Origin: Candidatus Zipacnadia bacterium
GTDB taxonomy: Bacteria; Armatimonadota; Zipacnadia; Zipacnadales; UBA5352
DNA length: 58,849 nucleotides
Assembly (NCBI GenBank): GCA_029820045.1
Contig: JALGVE010000010.1
Span: forward strand, 1-58,849
Reading direction: 5' to 3'
The position numbers and the translations under genes are program-made. The notes beneath the pieces were generated by a model. That model had not been told where the DNA came from. It saw nothing but the letters and a program-made list of their open reading frames with translations, and did no database searches. Position 1 is the stretch's first letter. Every line of letters starts with the position of its first letter. Shown one piece after another: positions 19,165 to 28,196 of the stretch.

Positions 19165-20169
19165 ATGATGGTGAACCTGGTCGCTTGGTCAGCGATGCTC
19201 ATCACAGCCGCCCTGTGCCAACAGACGCAGAGTCAGCTAGCCTTCGTCTCCTCGCGTGACGGCAACCCCGAGGTCTACGTAGTAAACGCTGATGGCACAG
19301 GCCTGAAGCGACTTACGCGTAATCCGGCGGAAGACACCAAGCCTGCCTGGTCCCCAGATGGGACCACGCTCGCCTTTGTGACCGACCGCGACGGCAACCA
19401 GGAGATATACCTGATGGCCGCCGACGGCTCCCATCAAAGGAATCTGACCAACAACCAGGCCTTCGAGGACTACCCCTGCTGGTCGCCCGACGGACGATAC
19501 CTCTTGTTCGCCACTGACCGAGATGGCAATTCCGAGGTATACATCACGGGCCGCGATGGCGCCTGGAGCCGCGATCTCAGCAATCATCCCTCCTGGGACA
19601 GCCTGCCGACCTGGTCGCCCTCAGGTGAGGCCATCGCCTATGTCACCGACCGAGAGCAGGACCAGGAAATCGTGGTCGGCGCGCCGGATGGTTCATCCTT
19701 GCGGAACGTCACAGCCCACCAGGCATGGGATGGAGACCCGAAGTTCTCACCGGACGGCAAGCGCCTGGCCTTCAGGACTCACCGCGATGGCAACATCGGG
19801 GTCTACGTATGCGAGCTGGAAAGCCTCAAATTGACTAACGTCAGCCAGAACCAGGTCTGGAATGAGGAGCCTGACTGGTCGCCGGACGGAGGCAAGCTGG
19901 CATACGCCTCCTCGCCCGCCGGCAACAGGGAGATAATCGTTGCTGACATGCAGTCCGGCGCCCGGACCAACATCACGAGCAACGCCGCCAACGACTGGGG
20001 GCCGAAGTGGTCGCCGGACGGGGAGAGCATCGCCTTCCTGTCAGACAGGGACGGCGAGGCAAGGCTCTACGTCATGAAGAGCGACGGGAGCGAGGTCAGG
20101 GAAGTCAGCGGTGGGCAGGTCTTCGATAGCGGCCACGCTTGGCGGCCTGGAAGCGCGGGCGATAGGTAA
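19165..20169 (+). CDS. TolB-like PD40 beta-propeller protein
   Basis: Signal-like N-terminus; seven SPDG-type blades (PAWSPDGTTLAFVTDRDGNQEIYLM...). Confidence 0.8.
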   Translation: MMVNLVAWSAMLITAALCQQTQSQLAFVSSRDGNPEVYVVNADGTGLKRLTRNPAEDTKPAWSPDGTTLAFVTDRDGNQEIYLMAADGSHQRNLTNNQAFEDYPCWSPDGRYLLFATDRDGNSEVYITGRDGAWSRDLSNHPSWDSLPTWSPSGEAIAYVTDREQDQEIVVGAPDGSSLRNVTAHQAWDGDPKFSPDGKRLAFRTHRDGNIGVYVCELESLKLTNVSQNQVWNEEPDWSPDGGKLAYASSPAGNREIIVADMQSGARTNITSNAANDWGPKWSPDGESIAFLSDRDGEARLYVMKSDGSEVREVSGGQVFDSGHAWRPGSAGDR

Positions 20170-20231
20170 TAACAGGCAAGGGGCAAAGCGCGAACGCCGT
20201 AGCCCTTGCTGTCCCAGCCGTTCCCGATCTC

Positions 20232-23200
20232 CTATTCGCCATTGCCCATTCCCCCTCGTTCCTGAGCCTTTTTCCAGTGCGCGGTCACGTAGATGAAGAT
20301 GTTGGTGCCCATCTCGAAAGCCGGTTCGCGGCTCTCGGGGCGGACCCATTCACCGGTCCCCTCCCAGCAGTCCCCGTAGTCGTTCCGTGAGAAGATCACA
20401 CCAAGCCGGCCGCCGACGTCAATGCCCTGCAGCGGATAGCGCTCCCCCATGTCCCCCGCCGGCACCCGGTCGAGCACGTAGCGCGCGCGGTAGAGGTCGT
20501 GCTCAAGAGGCAGGTCCTCGGGGGCTTTGCCGAATATCTTCTTCATCTCTCGCTCGAAGCACTCGCCGAACGGGCCGTGGGAGTCCTCGCCGAAGATAGT
20601 GCCCCCCTGGGCCACGTACTGCCTAAGGGTTTCGCGCTCCTGGTCGGTCAGACTGAAGGGCCTGTGGCCGCGGAGGTGCAGGAGGGGAGTGTTGCGGATG
20701 TTGTCCAGTGTAAGCGGCACGAAACGCTCCTGGACGGTCACGTGCACGTTGGTTCGCTCGCGCACCTCAGCCAGGAGATTGCGCATGCCCTGGGCGTCGG
20801 CCTGATAGTCGGCGGTAGTAACGCCCATCGGCATGTCGAAGCTACCGCTCACGTTTGCGTAAAGGCCGCCCAGAGCTGCCTTAGCAGCATCACCGACAAG
20901 CCCCGCGCCAACGCCACCGCCACCCGGCCCCAGGCCCGCTATGCCGGAGACCGGCAGTGCCTTGTCCTCAGAAGGGAGCCGCGGCAAGCCGATGCCGCCG
21001 GCCTGACCTCCCTCCGCGCCCAGGCCAAAGCCCACCGGTCCTCCTGTACCCAGCCCCGGGCCGGCTCCTGCGCCGGCGCCGGTACCAGTGCCAATGCCGA
21101 ATCCCAGGCCCGTGCCTCCAGGTACGGCCAGAGGACCCCGAGCCATGCGCGGAGCGCCCTTGCCAAACCCGTAGCCTGCCCCGCCCACTCCTGTTCCCGG
21201 GCCTTCCCCGGTGCCGGTCCCCAGCGCTCCCCCCAGCGCCGGCATTACGTACTCATTAAACGCGCCAACCAGCAGCCCGGGGATATTCGGGCCACGGTGG
21301 CCGGCTCCCAGACCTACCGGCCCCTCGGCGCCCATGCCTCGACCAACGCCATCACCAATGCCGCCTCCCTCGCCAGCGCCCACGCCGCCTTCGCCTCCCT
21401 GCCCACCACCGGGACCCGGCCCGCCGATTCCGACCGGTCCGTGGCCTATCTTCCAGAGGCCCTCCGTCTTTGCCTTACCCGGCAGTCCGGGCAGGCCGGT
21501 ACCCGTGAAGCCCGGGCCACCAGGTCCGGTGCCTCCGAAGCCGCCACCGCCGCCCAGCACCAGGCGCTCGCCGTACGAGCCTGGGCCGCCCGTGCCACCG
21601 GGGGTGCCCCAGGGCACGCCGTAAGGCCCACGTCCCGTGCCCGGTCCCCAGCCGGCTCCGCCGCCGGAGCCGAATCCCACAGGGCCGCCGCCGGAAGCCG
21701 CCTGACCTCCTCCCCCACCTCCGCCGCCAGTGCCTGCCCGAGCTAGACCGAATACGGAAGCTCCACTTCCTCCGCGCGCCCCGAACCGTGGAGAGGCCTT
21801 GCCCGCTCCGGACCCCAGCGGACGACCATCTCCACCACCTCCACCGAGACCCCCACCTCCGCCAAAGCCGATGCCACTGCCCCTGCCAAAGCCCGGCCCG
21901 CTACCACCTGGCCCAGCGCCGCCAGCACCCGCACCACCACCTGTGCCCGAACCGACGCCTATGCCCGGGCCGACGCCTGTGCCCACGCCACCGCCCGTGC
22001 CAGTACCCCCTGAGCCTGCACCAGCGCCACCAATGCCTATGCCGCCACCACTACCCAGGCCGGTGCCGGCCCAGCCCTCTCGCCCAACGTATACTGGCCT
22101 GCCTCCCCGGGGATTCGTGGCTACCGCCAACGGCTCCCCTCCAGGCGGTCCACTACCAGCAACCGCTCCGCTGCCACCGCCCGACCTGCCGCCACCGGGT
22201 CCGGAGCCCCCGCCGCCCGACCCTCTCTCCGCGACTGCTGGCCCAATAGGCCCCGCGCCGCCTCCGGGGGCAGACTTGTCGCCGGAGAGTCCTGTGCCCC
22301 CGTATCCCTCAGGCGCGCCGGGAGCCTCAATAGGCGCGGACGGGATTCCCTGGCGCATCGTGGGCGGGCCAGGCCCAGCGCCAGATCCTGCCTTACCGTT
22401 ACCAGCAGCGCCACCACCGGTCCCAGTCAACGAGGCAGGAGAGCCACCACCACCTCCGCCTTCAGGAGTGCCCTTCGGCAGGTCGGCAGTGACATCAGGG
22501 CTGATCTGGGGCCCGCCTGTGGGGAGGCTGCCCAGAGCCGGCGAGGCCTTGGTCAGCGGCCCGCCGGCGGACGCTGCCCCGGTGCCCGGTGACTCGCGTA
22601 TCGGTTCGGGAGCGGTGGAGGGCGCGAGAGCTATCCGAGTCTCCCCCGGGGTCGGCGGCCCCGGCGCCTTGCCGCCACCACTTCCCGCTGTCGGCATGGC
22701 GACCGGCACGGCCCCGGCGCCGCTGATTTCAGCGCCTGGCGCCTGAGCCTCCTGGGTCGGCGCTACAGCGGTCATCTGAGGCGCAGCCTTCGCCACCGTA
22801 GGCGCACTCGCTGGCCCGGGCGCACCGCCACCAGGCACAGACGGGCGCACAACGACCGGCGCAGGGTGGGGCGTAGTCACATCGGCAGGTCTCTGCGGTT
22901 GGCTTGAGGCCGGAGGCAATACCGTAAGCTGAGGAGCTACCTGCGGCTGAGGAGCAGGTTCAGGCCGCGGTGTATGAGCAACGGGCGCAGGCCGCACCTG
23001 CGGCATGGGCCTGGGCGATGACTGCGGCCCTCTTATGCCCACCACATTCACCATCGGCACGAACTGCGCGGCAGGCATTCGCCGCACAACTCGCCGTCGG
23101 GGCCTTCGTACCACCCGCCGGCTTGTCGTTCGACGGCGCGGAGCAGCCTTCACCTCAACCGGAGGTGGCTTGGGCTTGACAATTCGCACGAAATCCACGG

Positions 23201-23336
23201 CCGTCTCACTGACACGCGTGACCACCCTCGCGCGCGCTTTCCCTATCGGGCCGCCTATCGGCACGGTCAGGAAGACGGTGATGTGCAGGGCGATGGAGCC
23301 CAGGATCGCCCACTTGAAGCCAGCCTGATGCAGCAT
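20232..23336 (-). CDS. TonB-like N-terminus + ~600 aa Gly-rich low complexity + C-terminal DUF4159-like domain
   Basis: N-terminal TM LGSIALHITVFL then Pro/Arg-rich; long G-P/G-T/G-A repeats; C-terminus ADAQGMRNLLAEVRERTNVHV...LLHLRGHRPFSLTDQERETLRQYVAQGGTIFGED. Confidence 0.8.
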   Translation of the reverse strand: MLHQAGFKWAILGSIALHITVFLTVPIGGPIGKARARVVTRVSETAVDFVRIVKPKPPPVEVKAAPRRRTTSRRVVRRPRRRVVRRMPAAQFVPMVNVVGIRGPQSSPRPMPQVRPAPVAHTPRPEPAPQPQVAPQLTVLPPASSQPQRPADVTTPHPAPVVVRPSVPGGGAPGPASAPTVAKAAPQMTAVAPTQEAQAPGAEISGAGAVPVAMPTAGSGGGKAPGPPTPGETRIALAPSTAPEPIRESPGTGAASAGGPLTKASPALGSLPTGGPQISPDVTADLPKGTPEGGGGGGSPASLTGTGGGAAGNGKAGSGAGPGPPTMRQGIPSAPIEAPGAPEGYGGTGLSGDKSAPGGGAGPIGPAVAERGSGGGGSGPGGGRSGGGSGAVAGSGPPGGEPLAVATNPRGGRPVYVGREGWAGTGLGSGGGIGIGGAGAGSGGTGTGGGVGTGVGPGIGVGSGTGGGAGAGGAGPGGSGPGFGRGSGIGFGGGGGLGGGGGDGRPLGSGAGKASPRFGARGGSGASVFGLARAGTGGGGGGGGQAASGGGPVGFGSGGGAGWGPGTGRGPYGVPWGTPGGTGGPGSYGERLVLGGGGGFGGTGPGGPGFTGTGLPGLPGKAKTEGLWKIGHGPVGIGGPGPGGGQGGEGGVGAGEGGGIGDGVGRGMGAEGPVGLGAGHRGPNIPGLLVGAFNEYVMPALGGALGTGTGEGPGTGVGGAGYGFGKGAPRMARGPLAVPGGTGLGFGIGTGTGAGAGAGPGLGTGGPVGFGLGAEGGQAGGIGLPRLPSEDKALPVSGIAGLGPGGGGVGAGLVGDAAKAALGGLYANVSGSFDMPMGVTTADYQADAQGMRNLLAEVRERTNVHVTVQERFVPLTLDNIRNTPLLHLRGHRPFSLTDQERETLRQYVAQGGTIFGEDSHGPFGECFEREMKKIFGKAPEDLPLEHDLYRARYVLDRVPAGDMGERYPLQGIDVGGRLGVIFSRNDYGDCWEGTGEWVRPESREPAFEMGTNIFIYVTAHWKKAQERGGMGNGE

Positions 23337-23583
23337 GACAATCCGCCCTCACGTTGCCTGTCGTCGTCCCTCTCCGGTCGGCAGTACCCGCTGGCATAAG
23401 TCCGCGTCACACGCGCTGGCTGCGGGTTGTGTTCGAGGTACACCCAACCCCGCCCTTGCGGTTCTCCTCACGCTCCGCGTCTCCGCGGTGAAACAACTCG
23501 TTGGCACTTGTCTGAACCTTCGCGGAGGCAGCGCCTGGCCGTCCAAGGCCGTATGATGGCTTGCGTACCTGCGCGAGTGAGGC

Positions 23584-24006
23584 CTAGTTGGGACCGGCCC
23601 TCGAGCTTTGGACTTCGATCTCGGCGGCCAGGGTTATGTCGGCGCCCAGGAGCTTGGCGGTGTCCATCACGGTGACTATGGTACCGTAGGGCACGCCCTC
23701 ATCACCGCGAATCGTCACTCCCCTGGATGCGGATTGCGCGAACTCGCGCTTGAGCACCAGGGCGAGGTCCGCGGGCTTAATCCAGTTCTTGTTAACCTTG
23801 AGCTGGCCGGCGCGATTGACCCAGATGGTGACCTCCCGCTTGGGCAGCGCCTCCGAGGTGATGGCCTTGGGCAGGGTGATGTCCAGGCCCGTGTCCTTCG
23901 CGAAGGTGCTGGTGAGCATGAAGAAGATAATGAGCAGAAAGGCCACGTCGGCCATGGTGGCCATGGGTATCATGTCGGCAGGGGTGAGGCGGGACCTAAG
24001 CTTCAT
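23584..24006 (-). CDS. exbD: ExbD/TolR-family protein
   Basis: MKLRSRLTPADMIPMATMADVAFLLIIFFMLTSTFAKDTGLDITLPKA. Confidence 0.9.
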   Translation of the reverse strand: MKLRSRLTPADMIPMATMADVAFLLIIFFMLTSTFAKDTGLDITLPKAITSEALPKREVTIWVNRAGQLKVNKNWIKPADLALVLKREFAQSASRGVTIRGDEGVPYGTIVTVMDTAKLLGADITLAAEIEVQSSRAGPN

Positions 24007-24640
24007 TATCATCCCCCTTGGACAGGAGGCTGACAAGTTGGGCGCTGCCCAACTCTATGCCCAGCGCCAGGCCGTTGACGCGAGCCACAAAGAAACTATA
24101 CGCGATGTAGCAGGGGATGGCAACGACCAGGCCGGAGGCGGTGGTGATGAGGGCCTCACCGATGCCACCTGCCACAACGCCGGGCTCGCCGAGGCCGCTC
24201 GCGGCGATGGCGGTAAAGGCGCGGATCATCCCGCTTACCGTGCCCAGGAAGCCTATGAGCGGCGCCACGCTGGCTATGGTGGACAGCGCCGGGAGGCCTG
24301 ACTCGAGCGAGGCAAGCTGCCTGGCGCCTGCGGAGGTCGCTGCGTCCTGAACGGCCTGCCGGGCGCTGCCCGCCGTCGCCAACACCGCCTGAAGGACTTG
24401 GCTGACCGCTGCCGGTGACCTCGCGCACCTCTGCCGGGCCGCCTCGTTCTCCCCCTCCGCCGCGAGCTTGCTGACCTCTTCGACCAGGGCTGAGGCGCCC
24501 CGTCCTGCCCACCACAGGTCGAAGGTCTTGTACAGCATCACCGCAAGCGCGATGATGGAGCACGCCAGCAGAACCCACATCCAAGGCCCCCCACGCACGA
24601 AGTAGTCAAACAGGGCCAACTGTGACATCCACTCGCTCAT
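23996..24640 (-). CDS. exbB: ExbB/TolQ/MotA-family proton channel
   Basis: GGPWMWVLLACSIIALAVMLYKTFDL; LSTIASVAPLIGFLGTVSGMIRAF. Confidence 0.9.
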   Translation of the reverse strand: MSEWMSQLALFDYFVRGGPWMWVLLACSIIALAVMLYKTFDLWWAGRGASALVEEVSKLAAEGENEAARQRCARSPAAVSQVLQAVLATAGSARQAVQDAATSAGARQLASLESGLPALSTIASVAPLIGFLGTVSGMIRAFTAIAASGLGEPGVVAGGIGEALITTASGLVVAIPCYIAYSFFVARVNGLALGIELGSAQLVSLLSKGDDNEA

Positions 24641-24762
24641 AGATCATGTCTCCCTCTGTGTTTGTGCCCCGCGTCGCGCGCGGTGGCCGTGCGGGGCCTC
24701 CCGCCCGGGTATTGCTTCTCGGTACTGCTGCCATATTCCGCGAGAGCCAGAGAATGCTGTTC

Positions 24763-24840
24763 GTAGGTCGGGCTTTCTAGCCCGACTCATCAGTCGTTTC
24801 CCCGGCGGTCAATAGACTCGGGCTAGAAAGCGCGACCTAC
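24763..24840. repeat. REPIN-like pair of inverted GTAG-hairpin elements
   Basis: GTAG-GTCGGGCT-TTCT-AGCCCGAC (24763-24786) and inverted GTAG-GTCGCGCT-TTCT-AGCCCGAG ending at 24840. Confidence 0.7.
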
Positions 24841-24951
24841 CTTGAGGCATGTGAACTCGGGCCCCCCGGTTGCGGCGCACCCTACCCCCTGCGCACAACA
24901 CCGCTAGTTCTGACGGCAACCGCCAGTAGGATTACCTTCACAGTGCTGACC

Positions 24952-27654
24952 CTAACGCTGTAAGGCCTCGATGCGCGCCTTCGCCTTGTCTACCCATTGC
25001 TGTTGGTCCGCGTAGCGGTTGATGATCACCTGATAGCTCTTAAGTGCGTTATCCGCATCCTGAAGCTGCTCGTAGCACTGACCGGCCTCGAACTGCGCCT
25101 GCGCCGCCCAGCGCTCATCGCCGTAAAGGATGGCCACCTTGAGGAACTCCTCTGCCGCCCCCCTCAGATCGCCCTTATCCCGCCGACAGGCGGCCAGCTC
25201 GTACTGAGCTTGCACGGCGACCTGCCCGTTGGTAGAGGCGGTAACCTTCTGCAGAGCCTCCAGCGCCCGGTCGAACTGCTTCTGCTGCCGGTAGCATCGC
25301 GCCAGGCCCAACGCGGCGTGCGCCGCCGCCGGATGGTCGGCATGAGCGGTCGCGACCATGTTGAAGGCTTCCAGCGCCTGCTCCGTTCGGCCCAGCTCCA
25401 TATCGGCCCGCCCCAGCAGCACCAGCGCCCACGGCGCATTCTCGGCCCCGGCGTATTCGCCGCGGAACGGCTCCAGGAGTTCAGCTACCTGCTGATGCTC
25501 ACCCTTGTCAGCGAGGAGCAGGGCCGCCTGATAGCGCGCATCGGCGGCGACCGCCGGTGAGCTTGCCGCGGTGGCTGCTTGCGAGAACAGGGGCAGGGCC
25601 TCATCGCCCTTGTCCTGCCTGAGTAAGGCCCACGCGAGGCCGTACTGCGCCTCGTCTACGAACTCGCTGCCCGGGAAGCCGTCTATGATCTGCTTATACA
25701 GACCTTGAGCCTGGGCGTACTGTTCCTGCGCAAACAGCTTCTCGCCGACCGCCAGCATGCCCTCGATGGCTCCCTGAGCCGCCTGGGAGTCAGGATGCTT
25801 CTGAATGACCACCTGAAAGGCTTCGGCGGCCGTGAGGTCGCCACCGGCGAGCTTGGCCCAGCCGATGCCCAACTGCGCATAGGGCGCGGTCTCACCCTCA
25901 GGAGCGGTCTTAAGGGCCTTGAGGTAGAGGGGGATTGCCTGTGTGTGCTTCTCCGCCCTGGTGAGCGCCTCCGCGACAGTGTAGTACGCGAAGGCCACAG
26001 CCTCAGCGCTCGCCCCGGACTTCTCCAGGTTACCGGCAAGCTGTTGCGCCCGATCCAGATCGCCGCGGCCCGCATAGAGGGTCACCAAGGCGGCAGTGGC
26101 GCGACCAACATACTCAGACTGCTTGCCTTGCTCGAGCGCCTGGCGATAGAACTTCTCGGCCTCCTGTTCATGGCCCAGCTTCTGGTGACAGGCAGCCAGG
26201 AGATAGAGGGCCTCCGCAAGCCGCTCGTGCTCAGGGTGACTGGCGATCAGCCCCTGGAGCATCTCAAGGGAACCCTGATAGTGTTCAGCGCTAAAGTAGG
26301 CGTGGGCCAGGCGATAGGACAACTCCGCGGCGAGAGCCGAACCGGGATTGCTCTTGATTACCCTCTCAAGCTCCGCCAGCGACGCCTCGGACCCGTCCTG
26401 CTGATACCTGGCCCAGGCGAGGTAGGCCATGGCCTGCTGCTTGTGCTGCTCATCCTGGGCCGCATCGGCGGCCGCCTGATAAGCGGCGAGGGCGGCCTCA
26501 TTGTTGCCGGCGGCGGTCTGAAGCTGGCCGATGCGGAATTGCGCGTCGCTCAGGCGCTTACTATCCTTATGCTCCTTCACGAGGCGAGTGTGCGCCGCCA
26601 GGGCCTTTTCCGCGTTGCCCTGCTGCTCGTAAGTAACCCCCAGCCAGTAGAGCGCCTCGTCGGCCCACTCGTTGGTGGGGTCGGCGCTCACCTGCGCGTA
26701 AAGCTCGGCGGCCCGGTCCCAGCGGCGAAGGTGGTAGAGGCAGTCTGCGGCGCGCAGCCGCGCTTCCGCCGCCACCGGACTGTCAGGATAGGTATCCGAC
26801 ACACTCTTGAAGGCCCGCAGGGCTCCCTCGTAGTCATTCTGCTGGAAGTAGCACCAGGCGATCCCGGCTTGAGCCTGAGCGGCGAACCCGGAGTCAGCGT
26901 GCGCCAGGACCTTCTTGAAGGCCTCCATGGCAGCCGCAAAGTTAGCCTGCGCCCGGTAGGCAGTGCCCAGGAGATACTGACACTCAGCGGCCACAGGGCT
27001 GTTCGCATACCGGGTGAGCGCCTGCGATAGAGGCTTGACGGCCTCCTGGGGCTGCTCAAGCTGGAGGTAGGCCAGGCCTATTGAGTAGTAGGCATAGGGC
27101 ACTTCCTGGTCGCTGAGGTTACGCTTGAGGGCGTCCCGATAGCTGGCAATGGCCTTCTCGTATTGGCCGAGATGATAGTAGCTCTCACCGCGCCAGTAGG
27201 CTGCCCTGGCGGCCTGCTTGCTGTTGGGGAACCTGCCCAGCAGCGTCTCGTAGGCGGTCGCAGCCTGCTGGTAGTTCTTGAGCTGATAGTACGCGTCGCC
27301 CAGCCAGAGGTAGCTGGGCTCGGCCTCCTCACTATCAGGAAACTCGTCCCCTACGCGCCGCAAGTACGGCAGAGCCTCGGCGAACTTGTTGAGCCGGAAG
27401 TTACACTCGCCGATGCGGAAGAGGGCCAGCGATATGTTAGCATGGTCAGGATGGTCCTTGACGAATTGAAGGTATTTCTCGGTCGCGAGCTGGTAGTTCT
27501 CCTGGCCGTACAGGCCCTCGGCGAAGGCGAAGTCCCTCTCGGCCTGGTCCGCAGCCTGCGCCCAGGAAGTGATGTTGGAGCCGCATAACAGCGCGGCTCC
27601 AACGGCCATCAGCACACATAGTTCCGTCAACAGGTCCAAAGATCGCCGGTTCAT
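24952..27654 (-). CDS. Periplasmic TPR-repeat protein
   Basis: Signal-like N-terminus and ~20 TPR units (LATEKYLQFVKDHPDHANISLALFRIGECNF...). Confidence 0.85.
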   Translation of the reverse strand: MNRRSLDLLTELCVLMAVGAALLCGSNITSWAQAADQAERDFAFAEGLYGQENYQLATEKYLQFVKDHPDHANISLALFRIGECNFRLNKFAEALPYLRRVGDEFPDSEEAEPSYLWLGDAYYQLKNYQQAATAYETLLGRFPNSKQAARAAYWRGESYYHLGQYEKAIASYRDALKRNLSDQEVPYAYYSIGLAYLQLEQPQEAVKPLSQALTRYANSPVAAECQYLLGTAYRAQANFAAAMEAFKKVLAHADSGFAAQAQAGIAWCYFQQNDYEGALRAFKSVSDTYPDSPVAAEARLRAADCLYHLRRWDRAAELYAQVSADPTNEWADEALYWLGVTYEQQGNAEKALAAHTRLVKEHKDSKRLSDAQFRIGQLQTAAGNNEAALAAYQAAADAAQDEQHKQQAMAYLAWARYQQDGSEASLAELERVIKSNPGSALAAELSYRLAHAYFSAEHYQGSLEMLQGLIASHPEHERLAEALYLLAACHQKLGHEQEAEKFYRQALEQGKQSEYVGRATAALVTLYAGRGDLDRAQQLAGNLEKSGASAEAVAFAYYTVAEALTRAEKHTQAIPLYLKALKTAPEGETAPYAQLGIGWAKLAGGDLTAAEAFQVVIQKHPDSQAAQGAIEGMLAVGEKLFAQEQYAQAQGLYKQIIDGFPGSEFVDEAQYGLAWALLRQDKGDEALPLFSQAATAASSPAVAADARYQAALLLADKGEHQQVAELLEPFRGEYAGAENAPWALVLLGRADMELGRTEQALEAFNMVATAHADHPAAAHAALGLARCYRQQKQFDRALEALQKVTASTNGQVAVQAQYELAACRRDKGDLRGAAEEFLKVAILYGDERWAAQAQFEAGQCYEQLQDADNALKSYQVIINRYADQQQWVDKAKARIEALQR

Positions 27655-28196
27655 GGCCTCAGGAGTCCCTCACTCATCGAGCGGACCGCGCATGGGATGA
27701 CTCGACCGCCCGAAGGCAGCCGAGCGCGGCTACTCTCGCCTGGGTTCGCGGGTCCGAGGTTCAACGTCTGCCTGTAGGCTACACAACAGTCAGCCCGCCG
27801 TGCAGTTCCATCCTGAGTACCCGCTTAGCGTCTGGCGCGCGCCTGTCTGTGAGGATTGCCGGTGCGCCGGGGGCGTTGCCATCCGTAGGTCGGAACTCCT
27901 GCTCGTACATGTCTAGCGCGTCGGCGCGTCGTCTGTCGTGGGGAGGGGCCGCACGAAGGCTGAGGCGCCTCGCGCGCCGATGCCTGAGGCCGGCCCGCGC
28001 CTCACGCGAAGTAGCGGGCGCAACCGTAACCTCCGGCCCGCTGATATGCCGTGGCTTTTCCCGGGCCGACCTCGGCCGCCTCTCCCGCTGAGCGGGAGAA
28101 ACGGCCTCGTGCGGGCCCTCCCCTCTACGACGTTGCGTCGAGGCGAGCCCAACGGGTGGCAAGCCAACGCTAAACAGGCACCCTGCTCCGACTCTG

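Noticed and set aside
20499-22746. Long + strand ORFs (415 aa, 338 aa Pro-rich)
   Set aside because: Antisense to the well-supported Gly-rich/DUF4159 ORF; arise from low stop-codon content.
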